From assembly GCA_039111475.1 (NCBI GenBank), contig JBCCIP010000003.1, positions 151,419 through 215,418 on the forward strand: a stretch of 64,000 nucleotides of DNA, written 5' to 3'. Origin of the DNA: JAUIET01 sp039111475 (GTDB taxonomy: Bacteria; Pseudomonadota; Gammaproteobacteria; Pseudomonadales; JAUIET01). Under the pieces are notes generated by a model that was given only the letters and a program-made list of their open reading frames with translations, was not told the origin of the DNA and made no database searches. Of this stretch, positions 8,772 through 17,734 are shown one piece after another (position 1 is the first letter of the stretch; each line of letters starts with the position of its first letter). The position numbers were made by a program, and so were the translations under genes.

Positions 8772-10043
8772 ATGCTATTTGTTTACAATTTTCTGCTCTA
8801 TCTCATCACGCCTTTTCTGGCCGCAACGCTATTGCTTCGCAGCATCCGCGCCCCCGAATACCGAAAACGTATAAAAGAACGCTTTGGCTTATTGCCGGAA
8901 GGCTTGCACAAGGATTACATCTGGTTGCACTCCGTGTCGGTGGGAGAAACGGTCGCGGCCGAGCCACTGGTCAAAGCCTTGTTGAGTGACTATCCTCAAC
9001 GGCGCCTGCTTGTAACGACTATGACACCCACCGGTTCAGAGCAGGTGTTGCGCAGTTTTGCCGACAAGGTAGATCATGTCTACGCACCGTATGATTTGCC
9101 CGGCAGCGTGCGAAGGTTTCTTAACAATACTGAACCCTGTATGGCCGTGATCATGGAAACTGAGTTATGGCCCAATGTACTGCGACAGTGCTCCGAACGA
9201 AACATACCCACGGCGTTGATTAATGCGCGCCTTTCAAAGGGATCCGCCGCCGGTTACGCCAGAGCACCCAGTGTTTCGCGCATGATGATGTCCATGCTGG
9301 GCGGTGTGGCCGCTCAAAATAAAGTGGATGGCGAACGATTCGTACAGTTAGGGTTGCCGCGCGATCGCTTGCGAATAACCGGCAGTATCAAGTTTGACCA
9401 CAGTATTTCACCCGATGTTATGAAAACCACGGCAGTGCTGCGCGAAGAGTGGCAAGGTGCGAGCAAACGCCCGGTTTGGATAGCGGCCAGCACTCACAAC
9501 GGTGAAGACGAGATTATCCTAGAGGCCCATCGTCTACTGTTAAATGACGATATCGCCGCACTGCTGATTTTGGTGCCAAGACATCCGGAGCGTTTTGAAG
9601 AAGTGTTTGCCCTGTGTGCCCGTGAAGGCATGCAGATATCACGGCGAAGTTCCAAGGAAACGGTACGTTCCCAGACCCAGTTGGTACTGGGCGATACGAT
9701 GGGTGAGCTCGCGGCATTGTATGGTGCTTGTGATATAGCGTTTGTTGGTGGAAGCCTGGTCGCCAGAGGTGGGCACAATCCGATTGAACCTGCGGCCTGG
9801 GGCCTGCCGGTTTTGGTTGGTGAGCACACGTTTAATTTTCAGGAAATTGTTGAACTATTGCTTGCTCAGGGTGGCGCGCACAGAGTATTTAAAGCCGAGG
9901 ATATTGCCGAGCAGGTGAAATCGATTTTAACCAATTCGCAGCGTCATGCTGAGGCCGGAGCCGCCAACAAAGCGGTTGTTGAGGCTAACCGTGGGGCCAC
10001 ACAAAGGCAGCTCGCCCTGATTAATGAACTACTACCTCAATAA
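8772..10043 (+). CDS. waaA: 3-deoxy-D-manno-octulosonic acid (Kdo) transferase
   Basis: GT30 enzyme that attaches Kdo to lipid IVA, the committed join between lipid A and core. The 423-residue length is normal. An N-terminal membrane anchor (about residues 1-20) precedes the acceptor domain with WLHSVSVGETVAAEPLV, which carries the conserved catalytic glutamate. The donor domain has GSLVARGGHNPIEPAAWGLPV near residue 330. It stands alone on the forward strand, divergent from a methyltransferase and convergent on tolC, with a plausible promoter just upstream. Confidence 0.95.
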   Translation: MLFVYNFLLYLITPFLAATLLLRSIRAPEYRKRIKERFGLLPEGLHKDYIWLHSVSVGETVAAEPLVKALLSDYPQRRLLVTTMTPTGSEQVLRSFADKVDHVYAPYDLPGSVRRFLNNTEPCMAVIMETELWPNVLRQCSERNIPTALINARLSKGSAAGYARAPSVSRMMMSMLGGVAAQNKVDGERFVQLGLPRDRLRITGSIKFDHSISPDVMKTTAVLREEWQGASKRPVWIAASTHNGEDEIILEAHRLLLNDDIAALLILVPRHPERFEEVFALCAREGMQISRRSSKETVRSQTQLVLGDTMGELAALYGACDIAFVGGSLVARGGHNPIEPAAWGLPVLVGEHTFNFQEIVELLLAQGGAHRVFKAEDIAEQVKSILTNSQRHAEAGAANKAVVEANRGATQRQLALINELLPQ

Positions 10044-10058
10044 TGGCGGACAAAGGCA

Positions 10059-11504
10059 TCAACCTTTCGGTGTGGTGCTGGCGGCCGGCGCGGCTGGCTC
10101 AGCCAACCACTTGCTCAGGCTGTAAATTTCCTGCGGAGTTAATGTACCGGCCTGTTGCTTAAGGCGCAGCATATTGATCACGTAATCGTACCGCGCGTTT
10201 GAATAATCTCGAACCGAACGAAACAGGAAGCGCTGCGCATCCAATACATCTACGATATTGCGTGTACCCACTTCATAGCCCGCCTGCGTTGCTTCCAGCG
10301 CGCTTTCAGAAGAAGTAATCGCCTGTTTGCGCGCTTTTACTTTGCCGACATCGGTTATTACAGATAAGTGCAAAGAACGAGTATTCTGAATCGTGTTGCG
10401 CTGACTGGCGATGTGGTTTTCGCGTGCCTGTATATACTCCTGCGCGGCTTGGCGCCGACTCGCACTGACACTGCCACCTGAGAACAGAGGCATGCTGAGA
10501 CTTAGGCCGATCGTGCCACCGTCTCTGGAATCGTCTACCGTCGGATCCGGATTAAATACGGAATCAGTTGGCCGGTCGCCCTCAGTTGTCGAGTCTACAT
10601 AGCTGTAGCTGCCAACAATTTTTGGCAAGTGTTCTGCGCGCTTGGCTCTGGCGTTGTGCTGTGCGGCATTTTCCGAAAGGCGTGCGGCACGTAGCTGATA
10701 GTTGTTTTCAAGTGCGAAATCAACCCATTCCGAGCGCTGCGCAGGACTTGGGTCAGTGACTGGAAATTCTTCGCTCAATAACCAGATATTTGAATGTTGT
10801 TCACCGGTAATTACCGACAGTGCCTCGTACGCTATGCCTAGCTGACCTTCTGCTTCAAGCCTGGTAACGACAGCAAGATCGTGTGCGGCTCTGGATTCAT
10901 GTACATCGGTAATTGCAATCAGGCCAACTTCAAAACGCTGCTCGGTCTGTTCGAGCTGACGCTGAATGGCAGTCTCTTCAGCAATGGCCGTATCAAGGTT
11001 TTCTTTTGCACGAAGTACATTGAAGTAAGCTTCCGCCACTCTAACGATTAAATCCTGCTGATCAAACGCAAACTGCGCTGCCGCCAATTCAGACAACCTT
11101 TTGCCCTGCTTGAAAGAATACCAGGCTGGCAGGTTGAAAATATTTTGCTGCAATTCAATGTTGAGTGATTTGGTATCGGTTTCATCTTGAGATGTGACCG
11201 GTCCGGAAATTAGTCCTGCGAAATCAGTAGGGTCGCCGCCTGGTGGTCTTGTCAGCCCAATAGTGGAGCTATCTACATCATTTTTACTATATGAGTAGCT
11301 GCCATTAACCTGAGGTAGAAGAGCGGCACGTGCGAGGTTTTTGGCTTCACTACTCGCCTTAAAACTGGCTTCGGCGGCTTTCAGTACCGGGTCATTGGCA
11401 ACTGCTAATTCGTAGATGCGCGCAAGTGTTTCAGCAGACGCCATATGCGCAGTACTTGAGCAGACCATAGCTATCAGTAGATGTTTGCAGGATAAACGCA
11501 GCAT
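10059..11504 (-). CDS. tolC: TolC-family outer membrane efflux channel
   Basis: Outer membrane and periplasmic tunnel protein serving tripartite efflux pumps and type I secretion. It has 481 residues with a signal peptide ending near ASAE, then two OEP repeats: one begins ANDPVLKAAEASFKA...LLPQVNGSYSYS, the second NNYQLRAARLSENAAQ...LPKIVGSYSY. ATQAGYEVGTRNIVDVLDAQ is the signature of the TolC (type I secretion) branch. The ATG has an AAGGA Shine-Dalgarno. No pump gene adjoins it; the RND pair at 55645-59944 lacks its own outer-membrane factor and may use it. Confidence 0.93.
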   Translation of the reverse strand: MLRLSCKHLLIAMVCSSTAHMASAETLARIYELAVANDPVLKAAEASFKASSEAKNLARAALLPQVNGSYSYSKNDVDSSTIGLTRPPGGDPTDFAGLISGPVTSQDETDTKSLNIELQQNIFNLPAWYSFKQGKRLSELAAAQFAFDQQDLIVRVAEAYFNVLRAKENLDTAIAEETAIQRQLEQTEQRFEVGLIAITDVHESRAAHDLAVVTRLEAEGQLGIAYEALSVITGEQHSNIWLLSEEFPVTDPSPAQRSEWVDFALENNYQLRAARLSENAAQHNARAKRAEHLPKIVGSYSYVDSTTEGDRPTDSVFNPDPTVDDSRDGGTIGLSLSMPLFSGGSVSASRRQAAQEYIQARENHIASQRNTIQNTRSLHLSVITDVGKVKARKQAITSSESALEATQAGYEVGTRNIVDVLDAQRFLFRSVRDYSNARYDYVINMLRLKQQAGTLTPQEIYSLSKWLAEPAAPAASTTPKG

Positions 11505-11558
11505 TTTAATTCCTTTGCCTGGCGACTTTTAGTTTCGACTCGTGCTTGAGAGTACGGT

Positions 11559-11577
11559 GTCACATTAGCAATGTGAC
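11559..11577. promoter_or_regulatory. Palindrome GTCACAT-5-ATGTGAC in the tolC/yqiB divergent gap
   Basis: A perfect 7-base inverted repeat with a 5-base spacer lies 8 bases upstream of a TATAAT box (11585-11590) that faces yqiB. The position over a presumptive -35 region suggests an operator. It is not a CRP site, since the half-sites are TCACA then TGTGA, inverted relative to the TGTGA-N6-TCACA consensus. The rest of the 242-base gap has no other clear site. Confidence 0.35.
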
Positions 11578-11746
11578 GCAGTTCTATAATCTTAGCAGAT
11601 CGAACGGAATAACAAGCAGGATATTAGCCCGGCAATGCTTTTCCAGCGGTGCGTGCAGCAATCTTAATGCTTGCTTATACGGCACGGCTCGACTACGCTG
11701 GAGTCGCGGCAAACGGCCAAAGTTTAACCATTGTTGAATATAAATT

Positions 11747-12193
11747 GTGCAGCAACGACGATACCTAACCAATTTACGCGGCATGCAGCAGCAATGCGAA
11801 GCGAACTATGTTCGTTTGTTGCAGCTGGTTGCGCAGTGGGATGAGTTTGAATTGTTAGAGCTTGCGATTGATAAAGCTGATGGCCCAACGGTTTTAGTCA
11901 AAATTACACTTCTGGAACGTAACCCTTACACAAGTACAATTATGCTGGATCAGCAGGATGTATTATTGCCATGGGCTAAGGGTCCACAACTCACGGTTCG
12001 CGTATATCATGATGCCCGAATGGCAGAAGTGATTAGTTGGAACCGCCACCGCTTGTTAAAGCCCCGGTACGAATACCCCAACCCACAGATGTATCTGCCT
12101 GACGAGAAGGCGCAATTGAATCAGTACTTTGGCGAATGTTTGAGTCAGTGCATTGCACACGGCAGAACGCGCGAGCCAATCAGTATCCGCTGA
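11747..12193 (+). CDS. yqiB: DUF1249 (YqiB-like) protein
   Basis: A 148-residue cytosolic protein of unknown function that resembles E. coli YqiB over its whole length: YLTNLRGMQQQCEANY near the start, LTVRVYHDARMAEVISW centrally, and RYEYPNPQMYLPDEKAQLNQYFGECL near the end. The start is a GTG with an in-frame stop two codons upstream, so no longer N-terminus is possible. It precedes cpdA on the same strand, an arrangement I also recall from E. coli and Pseudomonas, hinting at a link with cAMP or topoisomerase IV genes that has no known biochemical basis. Confidence 0.88.
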   Translation: MQQRRYLTNLRGMQQQCEANYVRLLQLVAQWDEFELLELAIDKADGPTVLVKITLLERNPYTSTIMLDQQDVLLPWAKGPQLTVRVYHDARMAEVISWNRHRLLKPRYEYPNPQMYLPDEKAQLNQYFGECLSQCIAHGRTREPISIR

Positions 12194-12273
12194 ACACTGC
12201 GTACATGTCGACCGCCGCTGGATGATGAGGTCGCTACTTAACAGGAACGTTGTGCTAGGGTTCAGGTCAGGCA

Positions 12274-13098
12274 TTGCAAATCACACTTGATCATCAAGGT
12301 CACCGGCCATTGCGTGTCGTTCAGCTTACCGACAGTCACCTCGGAGCGGACGACAGCGCAGAATTGCTGGGAATGAATACCGACAATAGTCTCAATCTTG
12401 TGCTGGAGATGCTGCATCAGCGCGTCGAGCAATTTGATTTGATTCTGGTTACTGGAGATATCGCCCTGCACGGTGCGCGCGAAGCTTATGAGCGATTTCA
12501 AAGCAAGCTTGCCCGCTTTGAACAAGCCACTCTCTGGTTAGCGGGCAATCATGACGACACTGCATTTATGCGTGATGTAGTAGGTTATGGTCACGAAATG
12601 ACTCGCAGCGCGTTGGTCGCTGGCTGGCAGATGGTTATGTTGGATTCCGTGCAACCTAAGGAAGTAGGAGGCACGCTAAGCGAAAGCGAATTGAATTTTT
12701 TGCGCCACTGTTTGCAACAACATCCGGATCTGCCTGCCTTGGTTGCTTTGCATCACCATCCTATGCCCGTAGGCTGCGATTGGTTGGACGAGCAACAAAT
12801 TAGTAATTCGGATGAGTTTCTGGATTTGGTGCGTTCGCATTCCAATGTCAAAGTTGTTTGCTGGGGCCACGTGCATCAGATTTTTGATACCAGCAGCGCT
12901 GGCGTTCGTTACATGTCGTCGCCATCCACCTGCGTTCAGTTTGCTCGAAACAGCGCCGACTTCAAACTTGACCCGGCAGCACCTGGTGTTCGATGGATGG
13001 AACTGCACGCCGATGGTCATGTGGAAACCGAGATTTGGCGGCTAAGTGGTGTTAACCTGAGCGTAGATCTTGAATCGACGGGTTACGCTCAGGGCTAG
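12274..13098 (+). CDS. cpdA: 3',5'-cyclic-AMP phosphodiesterase
   Basis: Class III calcineurin-like phosphodiesterase hydrolysing cAMP to 5'-AMP in the cytoplasm, thus tuning CRP/Vfr signalling. The five metal-ligand blocks are visible: LTDSHLG, VTGDIALHG, LAGNHDD, LHHHPMPVG and CWGHVHQ. The start is a TTG that gives the conserved LRVVQLTDSHL near the N-terminus; 274 residues, normal for the family. It lies 80 bases after yqiB and 123 before parE, in the order I recall from Pseudomonas. Confidence 0.93.
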   Translation: MQITLDHQGHRPLRVVQLTDSHLGADDSAELLGMNTDNSLNLVLEMLHQRVEQFDLILVTGDIALHGAREAYERFQSKLARFEQATLWLAGNHDDTAFMRDVVGYGHEMTRSALVAGWQMVMLDSVQPKEVGGTLSESELNFLRHCLQQHPDLPALVALHHHPMPVGCDWLDEQQISNSDEFLDLVRSHSNVKVVCWGHVHQIFDTSSAGVRYMSSPSTCVQFARNSADFKLDPAAPGVRWMELHADGHVETEIWRLSGVNLSVDLESTGYAQG

Positions 13099-13221
13099 CA
13101 TCGCTCCGCGCCTCGTCCGTTTGCAATCATCAAGCGGATGAATACCATAAATTGCACTTGCTGACGTCTACACAGAGTGGAACACTGCGGAGCTTCACCT
13201 TGCTTTGTCCAATGATGTGTT

Positions 13222-15105
13222 ATGGCTGAATACACAGCTGAGTCCATTGAAGTTTTAACGGGCCTTGAGCCGGTGCGCAAGCGCCCCGGTATGTATACCG
13301 ATACCAGTCGCCCCAATCACCTAGCGCAGGAAGTGATAGACAATAGTGTTGACGAAGCCCTGTCTGGCCACGCCAGAAACATTGATGTGTTGTTGCGTAA
13401 GGACGGCTGGATAGAGGTTAGTGATGACGGCCGCGGTATGCCGGTTGATGTTCACCCTGAAGAAGGTGTGCCCGGTGTCATTCTTATCCTGACGCGCTTG
13501 CACGCCGGGGGCAAATTCAACAACGACAATTATCAATTTTCCGGTGGTCTGCACGGAGTGGGCGTGTCCGTTGTTAACGCCTTGTCGCAACATTTGGAAG
13601 TAGAGATTAAGCGCGATGGTAAAATATATGCCTGCTCTTTTGTAGACGGTGAGTGCGTCAGTGAGCTCGCGGAAACCGGCACCGTTGGCAAGCGCAATAC
13701 CGGCACAAAAGTCAGCTTTCTACCCGACCCGCAATTTTTCGACTCGGTAAAGTTCTCGGTACCAAAGCTGGTACACGTTCTGCGCGCCAAGGCAGTGTTG
13801 TGCCCAGGCCTTCAAGTTTCTTTCAAAGACGAAAAAAGCGGCGACAAACAGGAATGGCGCTATGAAGACGGCTTAACTGACTATCTTCTGGAAGCCACAC
13901 AGGGATTTGAAGCCATCCCAGTCGCGCCATTTACCGGTAGCTTTGCCGGCAGTACAGAGGCGGTGGACTGGGCGGTTCAGTGGTTACCTGAAGGTGGAGA
14001 GCTCACCACCGAAAGCTACGTCAACCTGATACCAACGGCGCAGGGCGGTACCCACGTAAATGGCCTGCGTACCGGCTTGATCGACGCGCTGCGCGAATAT
14101 TGTGACATACGCAGCCTAGTGCCACGCGGCATTAGACTGACCGCTGACGATCTGTGGGATAAATGCTGCTATGTGCTCTCCGCCAAGCTGCGCGACCCAC
14201 AATTCTCAGGCCAAACCAAAGAACGACTCTCATCGCGTGAATGCGCCGCGTTTGTATCGCAGGTAGCCAAAGACTCTTTTAGTCTATGGCTTAATCAACA
14301 TACAGAAGAAGCTGATCAGCTTGCACAGTTCGCGATAGCAAATGCGCAGACTCGACTAAGAACCAGCAAAAAAGTAGCGCGCAAAAAAATCGCCAGCGGC
14401 CCAGCGCTGCCAGGCAAACTATCAGACTGCGCTAGCCAGGATTTGGACCGGACCGAACTGTTTCTTGTAGAGGGCGATTCAGCTGGAGGCTCAGCGAAAC
14501 AAGCGCGCGATCGTGAGTTTCAGGCCATACTGCCATTGCGCGGCAAAATTCTGAACACCTGGGAAGTAGACGCTGGAGAAATTCTGGCCTCTGCGGAAAT
14601 ACACAATATCTCTGTGGCGCTTGGCATTGAACCAAATTCTGCTGACCTTAGCGGGCTTCGCTACGGTAAAGTATGCATCCTCGCAGATGCTGATTCTGAC
14701 GGCTTACACATCGCCACTTTAATATGCGCGCTGTTCGTTCGGCACTTTCGCGCTCTGGTAGACGCTGGCCACGTTTATGTTGCTATGCCACCCTTGTTTC
14801 GCATCGACGTTGGCCATGATGTTTACTACGCGCTGGACGAGAGTGAGCGTCAGGGCATACTGGATACTATTGAGGCTGAGAAGAAGAAAGGCAAAGTGGT
14901 GGTGCAACGATTCAAAGGTTTGGGTGAAATGAACCCTTTGCAGTTGCGGGAAACGACAATGGACCCGGATGCACGACGATTGGTACGCCTGGCGGTAAAC
15001 AGCGGGGACGGGACTGAAAAAATGTTGGATATGTTGTTGGCTAAGAAGCGCTCTCCGGATCGTAAATCGTGGTTGGAGAAGAAAGGGAATTTGGCGGAGG
15101 TTTGA
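13222..15105 (+). CDS. parE: DNA topoisomerase IV subunit B
   Basis: ATPase subunit of topoisomerase IV, which decatenates daughter chromosomes. It has 627 residues, close to E. coli ParE (630). The GHKL ATPase region shows DNSVDEALSGH, DGRGMPVDVH and GGLHGVGVSVVNALS; the TOPRIM domain shows EGDSAGGSAKQARDREFQAI and DADSDGLHIATL, and lacks the insert of proteobacterial GyrB. parC follows on the same strand, but a 368-base gap filled with two inverted-repeat elements separates them. Confidence 0.97.
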   Translation: MAEYTAESIEVLTGLEPVRKRPGMYTDTSRPNHLAQEVIDNSVDEALSGHARNIDVLLRKDGWIEVSDDGRGMPVDVHPEEGVPGVILILTRLHAGGKFNNDNYQFSGGLHGVGVSVVNALSQHLEVEIKRDGKIYACSFVDGECVSELAETGTVGKRNTGTKVSFLPDPQFFDSVKFSVPKLVHVLRAKAVLCPGLQVSFKDEKSGDKQEWRYEDGLTDYLLEATQGFEAIPVAPFTGSFAGSTEAVDWAVQWLPEGGELTTESYVNLIPTAQGGTHVNGLRTGLIDALREYCDIRSLVPRGIRLTADDLWDKCCYVLSAKLRDPQFSGQTKERLSSRECAAFVSQVAKDSFSLWLNQHTEEADQLAQFAIANAQTRLRTSKKVARKKIASGPALPGKLSDCASQDLDRTELFLVEGDSAGGSAKQARDREFQAILPLRGKILNTWEVDAGEILASAEIHNISVALGIEPNSADLSGLRYGKVCILADADSDGLHIATLICALFVRHFRALVDAGHVYVAMPPLFRIDVGHDVYYALDESERQGILDTIEAEKKKGKVVVQRFKGLGEMNPLQLRETTMDPDARRLVRLAVNSGDGTEKMLDMLLAKKRSPDRKSWLEKKGNLAEV

Positions 15106-15130
15106 TGGTGGGTGTTTTAACCCGGTCGCA

Positions 15131-15228
15131 AAGTGGTACAGCCAATGCAAAACACGCCGTAAACCCATCCATGGGGGCTTGTGTTCGACATCCTTGTCTC
15201 ACAAAGTTTTGCATTGGCTGTACCACTT
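15131..15228 (-). repeat. Family-A element A1 with 23-bp private arms
   Basis: Arms at 15131-15153 and 15206-15228 are perfect 23-base inverted repeats (AAGTGGTACAGCC...). Between them, on the minus strand, lie a hairpin with stem GACA/TGTC and loop AGGA nested in TTGTG/CACAA, then the family core GCCCCCATGGATGGG + TTTACGGCGTGT (15154-15180). The core is shared with other copies but the arms are not. The element follows parE by 25 bases. Confidence 0.85.
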
Positions 15229-15312
15229 CGCTCTCTGAATTGTGCCAACTTGAAGGTAAATCCATAAATGTGTTTTGTCAAAAGTTTTGAATTTGGCAAT
15301 GCTGTGAGCTTA

Positions 15313-15435
15313 GTAGCCAATATGCCCTTCGCAAACCTTCAAAAAGAGGGACCTTTTTGAAGCCAAAAGTAGGTCCTCCTAGGGAAGCCCCCATGGATGG
15401 GTTTACGGCGTGTTTGCGAAGGGCATATTGGCTAC
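15313..15435 (+). repeat. Family-A element A2 with 23-bp private arms
   Basis: Arms 15313-15335 and 15413-15435 are perfect 23-base inverted repeats (GTAGCCAATATGCCC...). The interior, in plus orientation, has hairpin CTTCAAAAAG-AGGGAC-CTTTTTGAAG (15337-15362), a 22-base stretch unique to this copy, and core GCCCCCATGGATGGG + TTTACGGCGTGT (15388-15414). Core orientation is opposite to A1, and the element ends 38 bases before parC. Confidence 0.85.
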
Positions 15436-15473
15436 ACGGCGTATCGTGACTACTTAACTCGACGTTTGACAGA

Positions 15474-17714
15474 ATGACAGAACCACAATCCCCAGAAGAA
15501 GAACTCTCGCTAAAAGAGTACACAGAAAAAGCGTACCTGGATTATTCCATGTACGTCATTCTGGATCGCGCATTACCGCATATAGGTGATGGTCTTAAAC
15601 CGGTGCAGCGGCGCATAGTTTATGCCATGTCAGAGCTTGGCCTGAAAGCATCCGCCAAGTATAAGAAGTCAGCGCGCACGGTTGGGGATGTGATTGGTAA
15701 GTTTCATCCTCACGGTGATTCTGCCAGTTATGAAGCCATGGTGTTAATGGCGCAATCCTTTTCATTTCGCTACCCGCTGGTTGATGGCCAGGGTAACTGG
15801 GGTTCGCAGGATGACCCTAAATCGTTTGCCGCGATGCGTTACACCGAATCCAAGCTTACCGACTTTGCCGAGCTGTTGTTGGGTGAATTAGGCCAGGGTA
15901 CCGTTGAATGGCAGCCCAACTTTGATGGCACTCTGAATGAGCCCTGCGTTCTGCCTGCGCAAGTTCCACATGTATTGCTCAATGGCATTACTGGCATTGC
16001 GGTGGGTATGGCTACGGATATTCCACCGCATAATCTTCGCGAAGTTGTCAGTGCGTGCATTCACTTGCTGGATTCACCTAAAGCAACGGTAGCTCAGTTG
16101 TGTGAACATATTCAGGCGCCTGATTTCCCAACCGAGGCAGAAATTATTACGCCGCGCCGCGACATTATGGAAACTTATGAAACTGGTCGCGGCACAATGA
16201 AAATGCGCGCTGTGTATCAGATGGAGCAAGGTGACATCATCGTTACCGCTTTGCCGCACCAGGCTTCGGGCTCGAAGATTCTCGAACAGATTGGTCAGCA
16301 AATGCAGGCGAAAAAATTGCCTATGGTATCTGATCTGCGCGATGAGTCAGACCATGAGAACCCAACCCGATTGGTAATTACGCCGCGTTCCAACCGAGTA
16401 GAAATTGAGGCCCTGATGGCGCATCTGTTCGCGTCTACCGATCTTGAGAAGAACTACCGAATCAATCTGAACATGATCGGAACAGATGGCAGGCCTTCGG
16501 TTAAAAATCTTGTGACGATATTGAAGGAATGGTTGGCGTTTAGAACGGATACCGTTACCCGACGACTGCAGTATCGCCTGGACAAAATTCTCAAGCGCCT
16601 GCATATCCTCGACGGTTTGTTGGTTGCGTTTTTAAACATCGATGAAGTGATTCATATTATCCGTACTGAGGATAAACCCAAACTTGCATTGATGGAACGC
16701 TTCAGCCTTTCTGATACGCAGGCCGAAGCGATACTTGAAATCAAGTTACGGCAACTCGCGAAGCTCGAAGAAATTAAGATTAAGACCGAGCAGAAAGAGC
16801 TGAATGAAGAGCGCAAGAGCCTTGAGAAAATACTGGGCTCGAAAGCACGTATGAAAACCCTGATCAAGAAAGAGTTGGTTGAGGTGGCGGAGACATACGG
16901 AGATGATCGACGTTCGCCACTGAAAGAGCGTGGAGAAGCAAAAGCCTTTACGCAGTCCGACTTGATGACGACCGAACCTGTCACTGTGGTGGTGTCTGAG
17001 AAAGGCTGGGTTCGTGCTGCGCGCGGGCACGAAATAGATCCGGTAAGCCTGAGTTATAAATCGGGTGATGCCTACAGTTTCGCTGTTCGAGGGCGCAGCA
17101 ATCAGAGCTTCATAACTCTGGACTCTACCGGCCGTGTGTATAACATTGCGGCACATACCTTGCCGTCGGCCAGAGGGCAGGGCGAGCCTCTAACAGGGCG
17201 TATCAATCCGCCGTCTGGCGCGACTTTTGCGGGTGGATTGATGGGCGATAACGAGGAAATGTACGTACTGGCCTCTGACGCCGGGTATGGATTTGTTGTA
17301 AAGCTGGAAGATCTGCAAACCAAGAACCGTGCAGGTAAAACGGCCTTAAGCTTACCAAAGGGCGCAAAAGCCATGATGCCGGCTAAAGTAAACAACCTTG
17401 AAAGCGATCTAATCGTAGCGATAAGCAATGAGGGGCGAATGTTAGTGTTCCCCGTTAACGAGCTGCCACAGCTAGCCCGAGGGAAAGGCAACAAGATCAT
17501 TAGCATTCCAACAGCCAGGGTACAATCGCGCGAGGAATTCGCGATCGCGATTGTTTGTGTATCTGAGAAAGAGCTGCTGCGGGTGCACGCGGGAAAACGA
17601 CACCATGGGCTAAAATGGTCTGACCTGGAACACTACCGCGGTGAGCGCGGGCGACGTGGCAATAAACTTCCACGCGGTTTCCAAAAAGTAGATTTTGTGA
17701 CGATAGAGTCCTGA
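15474..17714 (+). CDS. parC: DNA topoisomerase IV subunit A
   Basis: DNA-cleaving subunit of topoisomerase IV. It has 746 residues with the catalytic Tyr123 in AAMRYTESKL. HPHGDSASYEAM contains Ser83 and Glu87, equivalent to E. coli ParC Ser80 and Glu84, so the quinolone-determining positions are wild-type. The C-terminal third forms the beta-pinwheel DNA-wrapping domain. No strong Shine-Dalgarno precedes the ATG. It is convergent with the ytjB-like gene, with only 20 bases between stops. Confidence 0.97.
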   Translation: MTEPQSPEEELSLKEYTEKAYLDYSMYVILDRALPHIGDGLKPVQRRIVYAMSELGLKASAKYKKSARTVGDVIGKFHPHGDSASYEAMVLMAQSFSFRYPLVDGQGNWGSQDDPKSFAAMRYTESKLTDFAELLLGELGQGTVEWQPNFDGTLNEPCVLPAQVPHVLLNGITGIAVGMATDIPPHNLREVVSACIHLLDSPKATVAQLCEHIQAPDFPTEAEIITPRRDIMETYETGRGTMKMRAVYQMEQGDIIVTALPHQASGSKILEQIGQQMQAKKLPMVSDLRDESDHENPTRLVITPRSNRVEIEALMAHLFASTDLEKNYRINLNMIGTDGRPSVKNLVTILKEWLAFRTDTVTRRLQYRLDKILKRLHILDGLLVAFLNIDEVIHIIRTEDKPKLALMERFSLSDTQAEAILEIKLRQLAKLEEIKIKTEQKELNEERKSLEKILGSKARMKTLIKKELVEVAETYGDDRRSPLKERGEAKAFTQSDLMTTEPVTVVVSEKGWVRAARGHEIDPVSLSYKSGDAYSFAVRGRSNQSFITLDSTGRVYNIAAHTLPSARGQGEPLTGRINPPSGATFAGGLMGDNEEMYVLASDAGYGFVVKLEDLQTKNRAGKTALSLPKGAKAMMPAKVNNLESDLIVAISNEGRMLVFPVNELPQLARGKGNKIISIPTARVQSREEFAIAIVCVSEKELLRVHAGKRHHGLKWSDLEHYRGERGRRGNKLPRGFQKVDFVTIES

Positions 17715-17734
17715 ATGCTATAGCCAGGGGAAAC

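Noticed and set aside
11559..11577. CRP/Vfr binding site
   Set aside because: The half-sites are inverted relative to TGTGA-N6-TCACA, so the palindrome does not fit the CRP consensus.
15131..15435. Integron attC sites
   Set aside because: attC sites have conserved ends (RYYYAAC / GTTRRRY) and variable centres. Here the ends vary and the centre is conserved, and no integrase or cassette array is present.
15041..15523. Short open frames on both strands over the parE-parC gap
   Set aside because: They are made of repeat sequence: the core translated in different frames gives peptides like NPSMGA. They lack ribosome-binding sites and run through palindromic arms. The same core yields similar spurious frames near 27059-27401.
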